A stretch of DNA of 42,474 bases from Roseburia sp. GTDB lineage: Bacteria > Bacillota > Clostridia > Lachnospirales > Lachnospiraceae. The notes beneath the pieces are model-generated. The model searched no databases. It was given only the letters and a program-made list of their open reading frames with translations, and was not told where the DNA came from. Positions 1-7,411 of the stretch are shown here, one piece after another. The position numbers and the translations under genes are program-made. How positions within the stretch are numbered: position 1 is the stretch's first letter; every line of letters begins with the position of its first letter. The stretch spans positions 1 through 42,474 of the forward strand of contig JAPFDX010000048.1 in assembly GCA_026168605.1 (NCBI GenBank), given 5' to 3'.

Positions 1-577
1 GATATATTCTCTTGCTAGAGCCAACAGTATATAACTCGCTAAGATTAAGCACCGGCAATGAATATGTATTTGTGTCAGGGTCACCAAACATCTCGATAAA
101 TCGTGATTTTACCAACTCATTTAACACAGAAAGTCTTGCATTACATACTTTAATCGCTTTTTCAATTTGTGTTAACTGCGTTGATATTGCTTTTTGCTCA
201 TCTATTTCACAATAATTTAATTCGTTTCTCTGATAATTCTTGTAATAAATATGGGGTATAGCAGCTCCTGAATACAAAGAACCTAATTTCATATATCTCA
301 GAGCATACATTAAATAAGATGTATCCATATTCTCATTAGGAAGAACATATTGCATTGTGCCGAGCAAAGATGAATATGCAGGATATAGGTCAACACGCCC
401 GACACCTGAACCATCTTTTACAATACCGATGTATGGTCTGTCAGAAATATAAAAATTTACACCTTTAATATAACCCGAAGCACCATAGATAGGATAACAA
501 CCGTTATTATTCTCCAAGTCTTTTTGAGCTATATTTTTTGTGAATCCCGAAGAAACTTCGCTTAATTTTACTTTCAT
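1..577 (-). CDS. hsdS: Type I restriction-modification specificity subunit HsdS (partial, C-terminus beyond window)
   Basis: The minus frame from ATG at 577 stays open to base 1 (192 residues). Its start overlaps the hsdM stop (TAATG). The protein opens with a target-recognition-type segment (KLSEVSSGFTKN, then YPIYGASGYIKG). It continues into a helical conserved region with the pattern IDEQKAISTQLTQIEKAI and SRFIEMFGDPDTN, which is typical of HsdS, then enters the start of a second recognition domain. HsdS sets the DNA sequence recognised by the HsdM methylase and HsdR nuclease. Only the first half is visible; hsdR is not in the window and may lie to the left. AT-rich base use matches the surrounding mobile island. 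Confidence 0.9.
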   Translation of the reverse strand, partial: MKVKLSEVSSGFTKNIAQKDLENNNGCYPIYGASGYIKGVNFYISDRPYIGIVKDGSGVGRVDLYPAYSSLLGTMQYVLPNENMDTSYLMYALRYMKLGSLYSGAAIPHIYYKNYQRNELNYCEIDEQKAISTQLTQIEKAIKVCNARLSVLNELVKSRFIEMFGDPDTNTYSLPVLNLSELYTVGSSKRIY

Positions 578-2091
578 TATTCCATACCCTTGCTAATTTC
601 ACCCATAAGTTCTTTGAACTGTTCTTCCAAATCATAAATAGATTTTATGATTTCAGAAGTAGGGCGATATTCTTTCTTTATAATCTCTTTTTTCTGATAC
701 TTATTAAGGCTGAGAACATAATCGTTATCGACAATATCCTGCTTTGTGATAAAGAAAGATTTTTCGTATGGTGTTCTGCTTTCTTCCTTATCCAAATTAT
801 GAAATCTTTCGATTATATCCGGAATATCATTTGTTTTAACTTCGTTACGTTTGTCATCAAGGGATAATCCGTCAGATTCCATATTATATAGCCATACTTT
901 ATCCGTACCGCCATTTTCCGTTTTATCAAAGATAATAATGGCAGTCTGCACACCGGAATAAGGCTTGAAGACACCGCTTGGAAGATAAATAATTGCTCTG
1001 AGCCTTTGATTTTCAACCAATTCTTTGCGAATGATGGTATATGCTTTTTCGTTTGTGTTGTTTACTACACCGACAGGAACAATAGAAGCACATCTACCGC
1101 CAATTTTTAGGCTTCTGAGGAACAAAGCCATAAACAAAAGCTCTGTCGATTTTGAAGGACAAATATCCTTCAATGATTTTGCAAGGTCATTTGCATCAAG
1201 AGAACCGCTGAATGGAGGGTTTGCTAAAATCAAATCATACTTAAATTCGTCTTTATTATCATCGGTAAGCGAATTTTTATAATAAATCTGCGGATTGGAA
1301 ACATCGTGCAACGTCATATTCATTGTACCGATTCTAAGCATATCAGGGTCGGTTTCGTTTCCGTAAAACATTTCACTGTTAAAAGCGTGTCTGTTTTCTT
1401 TGTTGTTAAGTTCACTTTTTTGGTTTTCGGAAATATATTTTGCAGACTCCATCAAAAATCCGGCAGAACCCATCGCAGGGTCACAGATTTTTTCGCCTAA
1501 TTTCGGCTGCATTAACTGCACCATCATATTGATGATATGGCGAGGGGTACGGAACTGCCCATTCGTTCCGTTTACAGATAACTTGGCAAGCAAGTATTCG
1601 TAAACATCGCCCATAATCTCCTTGTTGTCCAAATTCAGTTCGTCATCATCTAAGCCACGAATAACCTTTTCGAGAATTTTTCCACTTGGAATATCAAGTT
1701 TTGCATCGGTCATAAATCTTGAGAAAGCATTATTTTCGCCGTTGTGCATCTCACGGATAAACTTGAAAACATAATCCTTAACAACATGAAACATTTTTTC
1801 GGTTGAGAAATGTACGAAATTATGCCATCTTAAATCTTCGTATGTAATAATGTCGATGATGTTACCTTCTTCATCTTTATCTTCTGCAAAAGTACCTTCT
1901 GGAAAAGTAGGATTCTTTACCTTCACACCAAAGGCATTGGCATTTGCTTCTTTCTTAATCTGAGCATCGTCTAACATTTTGATAAAAAGCAAATATGTAA
2001 TCTGGGTAATATTAGTTTTGGCGTCTGACATACTATTGTCCCACATTCCCTGCCATATTGCATCTATCTTTGTTCTTGTTGTAATATCCAT
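577..2091 (-). CDS. hsdM: Type I restriction-modification DNA methyltransferase HsdM
   Basis: A 504-residue N6-adenine methyltransferase subunit. It has an N-terminal helical HsdM domain (about 1-165), the family segment GQFRTPRHI (178-186), the S-adenosylmethionine motif DPAMGSAGF (204-212) and the catalytic NPPF motif (291-294). The length is normal for the family. The start is supported by GAGGG upstream on the minus strand. It lies 5 bases after an HTH regulator and overlaps hsdS by the stop/start TAATG, so the three genes are one operon. HsdM with HsdS would methylate host DNA; the nuclease subunit is not visible here. Confidence 0.95.
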   Translation of the reverse strand: MDITTRTKIDAIWQGMWDNSMSDAKTNITQITYLLFIKMLDDAQIKKEANANAFGVKVKNPTFPEGTFAEDKDEEGNIIDIITYEDLRWHNFVHFSTEKMFHVVKDYVFKFIREMHNGENNAFSRFMTDAKLDIPSGKILEKVIRGLDDDELNLDNKEIMGDVYEYLLAKLSVNGTNGQFRTPRHIINMMVQLMQPKLGEKICDPAMGSAGFLMESAKYISENQKSELNNKENRHAFNSEMFYGNETDPDMLRIGTMNMTLHDVSNPQIYYKNSLTDDNKDEFKYDLILANPPFSGSLDANDLAKSLKDICPSKSTELLFMALFLRSLKIGGRCASIVPVGVVNNTNEKAYTIIRKELVENQRLRAIIYLPSGVFKPYSGVQTAIIIFDKTENGGTDKVWLYNMESDGLSLDDKRNEVKTNDIPDIIERFHNLDKEESRTPYEKSFFITKQDIVDNDYVLSLNKYQKKEIIKKEYRPTSEIIKSIYDLEEQFKELMGEISKGME

Positions 2092-2096
2092 TGTCT

Positions 2097-2312
2097 TTAT
2101 CCCTCGTTATTATCAGATAAAATCTCTAATATATCATTCATCGTACAGTTGAGATGATTACATATCTTAACAAGCACTTCTACTTGAACCGACTCGTTTT
2201 TTCCGAGTTTTGCCATAGCGTTAGATGAAATCCCTGCTTCTGTGCGCAGTTTCGTTTTGTTTAATCCCTTATCTATCATTAGTTTCCACAATTTGTTGTA
2301 TGAGACAGCCAT
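2097..2312 (-). CDS. XRE/Cro-type HTH regulator of the R-M operon
   Basis: A 71-residue helix-turn-helix protein of the YozG/Cro type (segments KLRTEAGISSNAMAKLGKN and ICNHLNCTMNDIL). The start is set at 2312 because GGGAGG sits just upstream of this ATG; a longer frame to 2345 has no ribosome site. It is the first gene of the leftward HTH-hsdM-hsdS operon, so it probably controls R-M expression in the manner of controller proteins. That role is inferred from position. A promoter and a perfect 12-bp inverted repeat lie upstream. Confidence 0.85.
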   Translation of the reverse strand: MAVSYNKLWKLMIDKGLNKTKLRTEAGISSNAMAKLGKNESVQVEVLVKICNHLNCTMNDILEILSDNNEG

Positions 2313-2360
2313 ATTAACCTCCCAATTTACTGTAATAAAACTCATAAGTAACTAATATAT

Positions 2361-2389
2361 AGTATACCATTTAATTTTTTGAAATTCAA
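2361..2389 (-). promoter_or_regulatory. Promoter of the HTH-hsdM-hsdS operon
   Basis: On the minus strand, TTGAAT (2384-2389) and TATACT (2361-2366) are separated by exactly 17 bases. This is a near-consensus sigma-A promoter about 50 bases before the HTH start. Confidence 0.75.
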
Positions 2390-2400
2390 CAGAATTGCCC

Positions 2401-2425
2401 GAAATGAAATATAATATTTCATTTC
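2401..2425. promoter_or_regulatory. Perfect 12-bp inverted repeat upstream of the R-M promoter (operator candidate)
   Basis: GAAATGAAATAT (2401-2412) and its exact reverse complement (2414-2425) are separated by one base. It lies 11 bases upstream of the -35 box of the R-M operon. A dimeric HTH protein could bind here; no binding is shown by the sequence itself. Confidence 0.5.
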
Positions 2426-2435
2426 TCAACTGAAA

Positions 2436-2475
2436 GATGATGTTTGATGGAAAGTCAAATGTCATCTCTTTTTTT
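2436..2475 (+). terminator. Terminator-like hairpin with T tract
   Basis: Two 12-base arms starting GATGATG and ending TGTCATC pair with two G-T wobbles around a 7-base loop, followed by TCTTTTTTT. It sits at the start of the rightward unit with no visible gene before it, so it may end a short leader transcript or act as an attenuator. Confidence 0.55.
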
Positions 2476-2520
2476 GTTTTCAAAAATATTTTTGGAAATA
2501 GGGTGTCCATTTATCCGCTC

Positions 2521-2679
2521 CCGGTTCAAACAAGTGAGAGGGATTTTTTATTTTCTTTTCAAAAACACCCCCAAAAATGTTCTGCCGGTTCAAACAAGTG
2601 AAGGGATAAAAATATTTTTCTCTCAAATCAGCATTTTGGGTGTGCATTTTGATACCCATTGTGCAAATGAGTGAAGGGA
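2521..2679 (+). repeat. Three spaced copies of a short direct repeat before a small ORF
   Basis: CCGGTTCAAACAAGTGA followed by (GA)GGGA occurs at 2521-2543 and 2585-2606. A diverged third copy (GCAAATGAGTGAAGGGA) at about 2663-2679 forms the ribosome site of the gene at 2689. Spacing is about 64 and 77 bases. The function is unknown. Confidence 0.6.
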
Positions 2680-2688
2680 GGTTTTAAT

Positions 2689-2898
2689 ATGCCAAGATTA
2701 TCAAAGAAAGCAAAACAGGAATGGGACTTCTTCATAAATCCCAAGACAGGCAGAAGAACATACAATGACCTTTGCCGTAAATGCGGTAATGAGTGCAAAC
2801 AAAGTTTCAAGGCGGTTATTGTTTCCTGCCCAAAACACCGTTCTAAAAGAAGTGCTAAAAATGCACAGAACAGCGATAATTTTCATGATTCAAGCTAA
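2689..2898 (+). CDS. Small cysteine-rich (zinc-ribbon-like) mobile-element protein
   Basis: A 69-residue basic protein with four cysteines, C29, C32, C36 and C47, in the pattern LCRKCGNECK...SCPKH, which suggests a bound metal. The start ATG at 2689 follows GAAGGGAGG. Similar small proteins are familiar from integrative elements of gut Clostridia, but no function is established. It begins the rightward gene set that leads to the ParB-like gene and the recombinase. It could be a DNA- or RNA-binding accessory protein. Confidence 0.65.
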   Translation: MPRLSKKAKQEWDFFINPKTGRRTYNDLCRKCGNECKQSFKAVIVSCPKHRSKRSAKNAQNSDNFHDSS

Positions 2899-3008
2899 GC
2901 CGAAGAAATGACACTCGATTAAATTTTAAGAGCCGTATAAAAAGAAAAAATCACTGTTTTACGCACCTTTTTGATACAGAAAAAGTGCAGTTACAGCAAC
3001 AAAAACAA

Positions 3009-3062
3009 ACGGAGAGAAAACCGTATAAATATATAAATAAATATATAATTTTTACTCTCCGT
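3009..3062. repeat. Inverted repeat around a very AT-rich core
   Basis: ACGGAGAG (3009-3016) and its perfect complement CTCTCCGT (3055-3062) flank a 38-base run made almost only of A and T. It lies just before the hypothetical gene and the ParB-like gene, so it may be a regulatory hairpin or an easily melted element of the mobile unit. The remaining sequence between 2899 and 3008 also holds a short hairpin (GCAC...GTGC) but no gene. Confidence 0.4.
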
Positions 3063-3093
3063 AAAAAGAGAATTATGAAAGAGAGAACTATAT

Positions 3094-3396
3094 ATGATAG
3101 CAAACAAAGTATATACCCGTGAAGAAATGCGGGAAGAACGAATACACACTGCCGATTATCGTTTTATCGACAAAGCAGGGGAATACACAGCAACGCTGAT
3201 AATGAGAGCCGAAGCCAGTTCGGGAATGCTGCGACTGTTTTTTCGGCTGAGTGACGGAAGAAAGATTATTACACCAGTATTTTGGTGGCAGAAATATTTA
3301 GGCTTTTACGAAACCGACAACGGAACAAAAGTAAAGCTCATATACAAAGAAAATCCTAAAGGCATATTTCTGTATGCAGCAGAAGTTTTGGATTAA
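3094..3396 (+). CDS. Hypothetical mobile-element protein
   Basis: A 100-residue protein, not recognised as a named family. It has a charged N-terminus (YTREEMREERIHTADYRF) and then a mostly beta-type pattern (YTATLIMRAE, MLRLFFRLSDGRKIITPVFWW). AAGAGAG lies upstream of the ATG. It ends 13 bases before the start of the ParB-like gene and is probably co-transcribed with it. No membrane segment or signal peptide is seen. Confidence 0.6.
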   Translation: MIANKVYTREEMREERIHTADYRFIDKAGEYTATLIMRAEASSGMLRLFFRLSDGRKIITPVFWWQKYLGFYETDNGTKVKLIYKENPKGIFLYAAEVLD

Positions 3397-3409
3397 GGAG
3401 GAAATCGAA

Positions 3410-4231
3410 ATGACTGAAATTATGAAAACCATTGATACAAGTTTACTTGTCCCCTTTGAAAATCATCCATTCAAGGAAAGAAGCGGAACAGAGCAAGAAG
3501 AACTTCTTGAAAGTATAAAGGAAAACGGATTACTTGAACCGATAACCGTGCGTTTTCTTTCGAAAGATAAATATGAAATCATAAGCGGACACAGACGAGT
3601 GGAAGCTTGTAAAAAGTTAGGGATATCCAAAATTCCTGCAACAATTAAAGAATGTTCCAAAGATGAAGCGATCGTTGCAATGGTGGACTCCAACATACAC
3701 CGAGAACATCTGCTTCCCAGTGAAAAAGCCTTTGCATATAAAATGAAGTTAGAAGCATTAAAACATCAGGGGAAAACTTATGGACAAGTTGTCCACAAGT
3801 CAAGAGATAACATATCGGATACGGAAAGCGGCAGACAGGTTCAGCGATATATCCGTCTGACTTACTTAATCCCCGAACTTCTGAAAATGGTTGATGAGGA
3901 ACGGATAGCCTTTACTCCGGCGGTGGAATTATCATATTTACCCGAAAATGAACAGAGAAAATTAGTTGAGGAAATCGAATACGCAGACGCTACTCCGTCA
4001 CTTTCGCAGGCTCAACGCTTGCGAAAATTCAGTGAACAAGGGTGGCTATCCATTGATACGATATTTGCCGTATTAAGCGAGGAAAAGCCAAATCAAAAAG
4101 AACAGGTCAAGTTTATGGCAGAGGATATCCGCAAATATTTTCCGAAAAATTATTCCAATAAGGATATGCAAGATACAATCATAAAACTTCTTGAAAAGTG
4201 GAAAAGAAATCGTGACAGGGATGCACGATAG
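3410..4231 (+). CDS. ParB/RepB/Spo0J-like partition protein of the mobile element
   Basis: A 273-residue protein. The N-terminal ParB domain contains EIISGHRRVEACKKLG (56-71) and the following NIHREHLLPSEKAFAY box, which in the family form the CTP-binding and clamp region. A central HTH region follows (about 120-215). The start at 3410 has a perfect AAGGAGG 7 bases upstream. Such ParB-like proteins are common in integrative elements, where they aid maintenance or control transfer genes. No ParA partner or obvious parS site is visible here, so a regulatory role is as likely as partition. Confidence 0.9.
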   Translation: MTEIMKTIDTSLLVPFENHPFKERSGTEQEELLESIKENGLLEPITVRFLSKDKYEIISGHRRVEACKKLGISKIPATIKECSKDEAIVAMVDSNIHREHLLPSEKAFAYKMKLEALKHQGKTYGQVVHKSRDNISDTESGRQVQRYIRLTYLIPELLKMVDEERIAFTPAVELSYLPENEQRKLVEEIEYADATPSLSQAQRLRKFSEQGWLSIDTIFAVLSEEKPNQKEQVKFMAEDIRKYFPKNYSNKDMQDTIIKLLEKWKRNRDRDAR

Positions 4232-4242
4232 AAAGGGCAGTT

Positions 4243-4419
4243 ATGAAATTGAATGAAGATAAGATAAATCAGGCAGAATACGACCGTTTTATAGATTTTA
4301 TGGCGCAGATGTATTTGAAATATGGCTCGCAGTACAGAATATTGACCGCAGAATATGTGTATAAGTATCATCCTGAGTTTAAGACAGGACGTGGAGTGAG
4401 CCATAGGAAAGGGGCTTAA
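4243..4419 (+). CDS. Small hypothetical mobile-element protein (58 aa)
   Basis: ATG at 4243 follows AAAGGGCAG and opens a 58-residue frame (MKLNEDKINQAEYDRF, ending GVSHRKGA) that stops at 4417-4419. It lies 11 bases after the ParB-like gene and 82 before the recombinase, on the same strand. The composition is soluble and charged, and no family is recognised. Its placement in a tight gene series supports it being real. Confidence 0.6.
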   Translation: MKLNEDKINQAEYDRFIDFMAQMYLKYGSQYRILTAEYVYKYHPEFKTGRGVSHRKGA

Positions 4420-4501
4420 TGCCTCTTTCCGTCAGCACATTGGTTTTGTAGAAGAAGAAAGATTAAAATATAACTGCATGACGGTAAGAAGGAGTGATTT
4501 C

Positions 4502-6181
4502 GTGAAAAAGAAAAATTGTTATATCTATACCCGTGTATCAACATCAATGCAGGTGGATGGTTTCAGTCTTGACGCACAAAGAGAGAAACTTAGAAAATAT
4601 GCAGAGTTTCAAGAGTTCTCAATCGCCGGAGAATACTCTGATGAAGGAAAGCCAGGTAAAAGTATAGAAGGGCGACCGCAGTTTCGGGAAATGCTGAAGG
4701 ACATTGCTAAATGTAAGGATAATATTGAATATGTATTGGTATTCAAATTATCACGTTTCGGAAGAAATGCAGCGGATGTATTAAATTTATTACAACAGAT
4801 GCAGGATTATGGTGTGAATCTCATTTGTGTCGAGGATGGGATTGACAGTTCAAAGGATAGTGGAAAATTGATGATTTCCGTTTTATCCGCAGTAGCAGAG
4901 ATTGAAAGAGAAAATATTTTGGTTCAAACAATGGAAGGAAGAAAACAGAAGGCTCGTGAGGGAAAATGGAACGGTGGTTTTGCTCCGTATGGATATAAAT
5001 TGGTGGATGGTGAATTAAAAATTGCCGAAGATGAAGCAGAAATTATCCGTGTTATATATGATAAATTTATTCATACTACGATGGGTGCGGCTACGGTTGC
5101 AAAATATTTGAACCGACAGGGATATGTGAAAAAGAAACGGCAAAATGGAACATTGGATGCGTTTACAGCGCATTTTGTAAAGCTTGTATTGGACAATCCC
5201 ATTTACTGCGGAAAAATTGCTTTCGGCAGGCGAAAGACGGAAAAGATGCAGGGAAGTCATGATCAGTTTCATGTGGTAAAGCAGGTCGAATATCCCATTT
5301 ATGAGGGTATTCACGAAGCGATTATTGCAGAGGAAGATTGGCTGTTGGCACAAGAGAAAAGAAAAAAGACAGGTGTGAAAAGCGAGAAAATTTACAGCGT
5401 GGAACATCAGCATTTACTGTCGGGCATTTTGCGCTGTCCGGAATGTGGAGCGGCTTTATACGGAAGCGTTAATCGGAAACGAAAAAAAGACGGTAGTTTT
5501 TACAGAGATTACTGGTATTATGCCTGCAAGCATCGATTGGAATATGACGGACATAAATGCAGTTATAAAAAACAGATTCATCAGGATAAAGTCAATAACG
5601 CCGTGGTAGAGGTTATCAGACATATCGTACAAAATTCGCAGTTTGATACAGCAATTAAAAAGAAACTGGAATCTAGCGTAGATTTGGAAACTTATCAAAC
5701 AGAGGAGAATTCCTTGAAAGAAAATATAAGACAACTGACAGCGGCAAAGGAAAGGCTGGGGAATCAGATTGACCGCTTGGATGATACCGATAAGCATTAT
5801 GAAGAAAAATATCATGATATGCAAAATAGAATAGAATCGTTATATGATGAAATCGCAGAAGTAAACGCTTCTCTTGAAACGGTACAAATGCAGATTCAGG
5901 GGATTCGTGAAGAACGGATTTCTCAGGAACGGGTATATGAATTTCTTGAACTGTTTGATATAATGTATGATAAGTTTACGGAAGCGGAGAAAAAAGAATT
6001 TTTCCATAGTTTTATCAAACGGATTGAAATATATCCCGAACCGCTTGAAAATGGGCAGATATTAAAAAGCATACAGTTTCGTTTCCCTGTGTATTATCAG
6101 GGGAACGAGGCGAATACATTTTTTCCGAATTTGGAAAATACCGTTGAGACTATTGTGTTGTTACAAAGGCGAACTATGTAG
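4502..6181 (+). CDS. Large serine recombinase (site-specific integrase)
   Basis: A 559-residue recombinase. The N-terminal resolvase domain has YTRVSTSMQ, with the nucleophile Ser13 and Arg11, then KLSRFGRN and EIERENILVQT. A recombinase domain follows (GFAPYGYKL onward), then a zinc ribbon with CPECG near residue 312 and a paired CKH/C segment, a long coiled coil (about 401-464) and a C-terminus ending VETIVLLQRRTM. The start is set at GTG 4502, which has AAGGAG 8 bases upstream; an ATG at 4478 has none. It would integrate and excise the island it sits in. The gene lies at the right end of the AT-rich region, as usual for integrases. Confidence 0.93.
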   Translation: MKKKNCYIYTRVSTSMQVDGFSLDAQREKLRKYAEFQEFSIAGEYSDEGKPGKSIEGRPQFREMLKDIAKCKDNIEYVLVFKLSRFGRNAADVLNLLQQMQDYGVNLICVEDGIDSSKDSGKLMISVLSAVAEIERENILVQTMEGRKQKAREGKWNGGFAPYGYKLVDGELKIAEDEAEIIRVIYDKFIHTTMGAATVAKYLNRQGYVKKKRQNGTLDAFTAHFVKLVLDNPIYCGKIAFGRRKTEKMQGSHDQFHVVKQVEYPIYEGIHEAIIAEEDWLLAQEKRKKTGVKSEKIYSVEHQHLLSGILRCPECGAALYGSVNRKRKKDGSFYRDYWYYACKHRLEYDGHKCSYKKQIHQDKVNNAVVEVIRHIVQNSQFDTAIKKKLESSVDLETYQTEENSLKENIRQLTAAKERLGNQIDRLDDTDKHYEEKYHDMQNRIESLYDEIAEVNASLETVQMQIQGIREERISQERVYEFLELFDIMYDKFTEAEKKEFFHSFIKRIEIYPEPLENGQILKSIQFRFPVYYQGNEANTFFPNLENTVETIVLLQRRTM

Positions 6182-6318
6182 AAATCCTTAATTTTAGGCA
6201 CTTTTTCAAGCATATCGTCTTTACAAGCGAGGGCGATAAAATCAGAAATAAAGAGATAAAAAACTATATCAATGTTTCGGTAGTAGTTGATATAGAGTGT
6301 GGGAACACAAACAATTAA
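6182..6318 (+). pseudogene. Decayed coding remnant after the recombinase
   Basis: A frame different from the recombinase reads through 6148-6318 and ends HIVFTSEGDKIRNKEIKNYI...IECGNTNN before TAA at 6316. It lacks a start codon and a ribosome site. It looks like the tail of a lost gene left by deletion at the element end. The parent family is not recognised. Confidence 0.35.
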
Positions 6319-6330
6319 ATACTAAAATTT

Positions 6331-6360
6331 AGGGGTACTTGTTAAAAAAGTATCCCTTTT
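6331..6360 (+). terminator. Rho-independent terminator
   Basis: AGGGGTACTT pairs with AAGTATCCCT around GTTAAA, followed by TTT. It lies downstream of the recombinase and the remnant. Confidence 0.65.
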
Positions 6361-6367
6361 CAATGTA

Positions 6368-6397
6368 AGACGTTCAGAAATGAGCGTCTATTTTTTT
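6368..6397 (+). terminator. Rho-independent terminator
   Basis: AGACGTTCA pairs with TGAGCGTCT around a GAAA tetraloop, followed by A and seven T. It is a strong terminator ending rightward transcription from the mobile island. Confidence 0.8.
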
Positions 6398-6404
6398 ATC
6401 CAAA

Positions 6405-6528
6405 ATGAAAGGAGCATTAGATTTATGAATTAGTTGAGAAAGAAGATTATGTGCAGAAAGTTGCAAATAAAGTAAATGAGGAAACAAAACATGAAGTGCA
6501 TAAAAAACTAAGGAAAATAAAATTTTAG
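6405..6528 (+). pseudogene. Frameshifted small gene fragment
   Basis: ATG at 6405 reads MKGALDL then stops. After a one-base frame change the sequence reads YELVEKEDYVQKVANKVNEE and continues charged to TAG at 6528. AAGGAG lies after, not before, the ATG. It reads as a small damaged gene of the island. Confidence 0.35.
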
Positions 6529-6551
6529 CCCAATCATGTGCTGGGCTTTTT
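6527..6551 (+). terminator. Rho-independent terminator
   Basis: AGCCCA and TGGGCT pair around nine bases and are followed by TTTT. It overlaps the stop of the damaged fragment. Confidence 0.6.
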
Positions 6552-6553
6552 CA

Positions 6554-6612
6554 TGAAAAAAATCAATCGCCGAAAATCATGAGTTTACAATGAAACCATT
6601 GATTTCCGGCGA
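6554..6612 (-). terminator. Terminator of tRNA-Thr
   Basis: On the minus strand TCGCCGGAAATCA (6600-6612) pairs with TGATTTTCGGCGA (6567-6579) with one wobble, followed by TTGATTTTTTT. It lies 14 bases past the tRNA 3' end. Confidence 0.75.
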
Positions 6613-6625
6613 CCTTTATGTAAAA

Positions 6626-6697
6626 GCTGCTGACGGGAATCGGACCCGTGACCTCCGCACTACCAATGCGACGCTCTACCGACTGAGCCACAGCAGC
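6626..6697 (-). tRNA. tRNA-Thr (anticodon GGT)
   Basis: A complete 72-base cloverleaf on the minus strand. The acceptor stem GCTGCTG pairs with CAGCAGC, the anticodon arm is TCGCA-TTGGTAG-TGCGG with GGT in the loop, and the T arm is ACGGG-TCCGATT-CCCGT. CCA is not encoded. It is intact although it borders the mobile island. Confidence 0.95.
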
Positions 6698-6726
6698 ATT
6701 TGTGTGAGCTTCTCAACACTTGTACT

Positions 6727-6755
6727 ACTATACTATATGGATGTTTTTCTGTCAA
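6727..6755 (-). promoter_or_regulatory. Promoter of tRNA-Thr
   Basis: Minus-strand TTGACA (6750-6755) and TATAGT (6727-6732) are 17 bases apart. The -10 box is about 30 bases before the tRNA 5' end. Confidence 0.85.
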
Positions 6756-6879
6756 GAGATAAATTGAGAAAAATAAATCAAATATAAACAAAATCTTTAG
6801 AAATTCTTTGGTTTTTCCTGCAGGCGATATTTAGATTTGCCGGTTAGGATAAAAGCAACAAAAGGCAGGAGGCGATGAG

Positions 6880-7389
6880 ATGGAACTGGAACAGATCATG
6901 GAGTATTTTGTGGCATACGGACCGATAGCGATCTACGTGATCGTGCTGTTGGAATATTTGAATCTGCCGGGATTTCCGGCGGGGGTGATCATGCCGCTGG
7001 CAGGTATCTGGGCGTCGAGAGGCGGGCTTGGGATTGTGGAGACGATGGCGATCACCATTGCGGCGGGACTGACGGGAAGTATTGTTCTTTACGGGCTCGG
7101 CAGAGGCGGCGGAGAGGCGTTTTTAAATAAATATTACAAAAAATTTCCGGGGCAGCAAGCGATGATCGAAGAAAAAATGGAATATCTGAGGAGCAAGGGC
7201 GGCGTTGGGATTTTTGTGAGCAAGCTGATTCCGATGGTGCGCACCCTGATCTCGATTCCCGCGGGTGTGATAAAAATGGATTTCCGCAGCTATGTGATCA
7301 GCTCAACGCTTGGGGTGGCTGTCTGGAATCTGGTATTTGTCGGAGCGGGGTACCTGTTCGGCGATGCAGTATTTACGATTTTTAGCTAG
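6880..7389 (+). CDS. DedA family membrane protein
   Basis: A 169-residue integral membrane protein of the DedA/VTT (SNARE-associated Golgi) family. It has hydrophobic segments at about 14-35, 50-75, 108-128 and 140-165, and the conserved core FVSKLIPMVRTLISIPAGVIKM that matches the family's R...R.....P.G motif. DedA proteins are linked to lipid-carrier flipping and membrane homeostasis. GGAGGCGATGAG precedes the start. It is followed after 22 bases by a lipid-type glycosyltransferase and is probably co-transcribed with it, consistent with a joint role in membrane lipid or envelope synthesis (inference). Confidence 0.9.
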   Translation: MELEQIMEYFVAYGPIAIYVIVLLEYLNLPGFPAGVIMPLAGIWASRGGLGIVETMAITIAAGLTGSIVLYGLGRGGGEAFLNKYYKKFPGQQAMIEEKMEYLRSKGGVGIFVSKLIPMVRTLISIPAGVIKMDFRSYVISSTLGVAVWNLVFVGAGYLFGDAVFTIFS

Positions 7390-7411
7390 AAGTTACGGAG
7401 GAGGAATGACT

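Noticed and set aside
2444-2674. 76-codon plus-strand frame before the small zinc-type protein
   Set aside because: It covers the terminator and direct repeats, has no ribosome site and gives a Phe-rich product from T-rich DNA.
4478-4501. ATG at 4478 as the recombinase start
   Set aside because: No ribosome site lies upstream of it, whereas AAGGAG precedes GTG 4502 at normal spacing and the protein then begins like other serine recombinases.
577-6181. Invertible hsdS (phase-variable) system driven by the recombinase
   Set aside because: No second hsdS copy or inverted recombination repeats are visible in the window, and the recombinase is of the large integrase type. The left part lies outside the window, so this cannot be supported.
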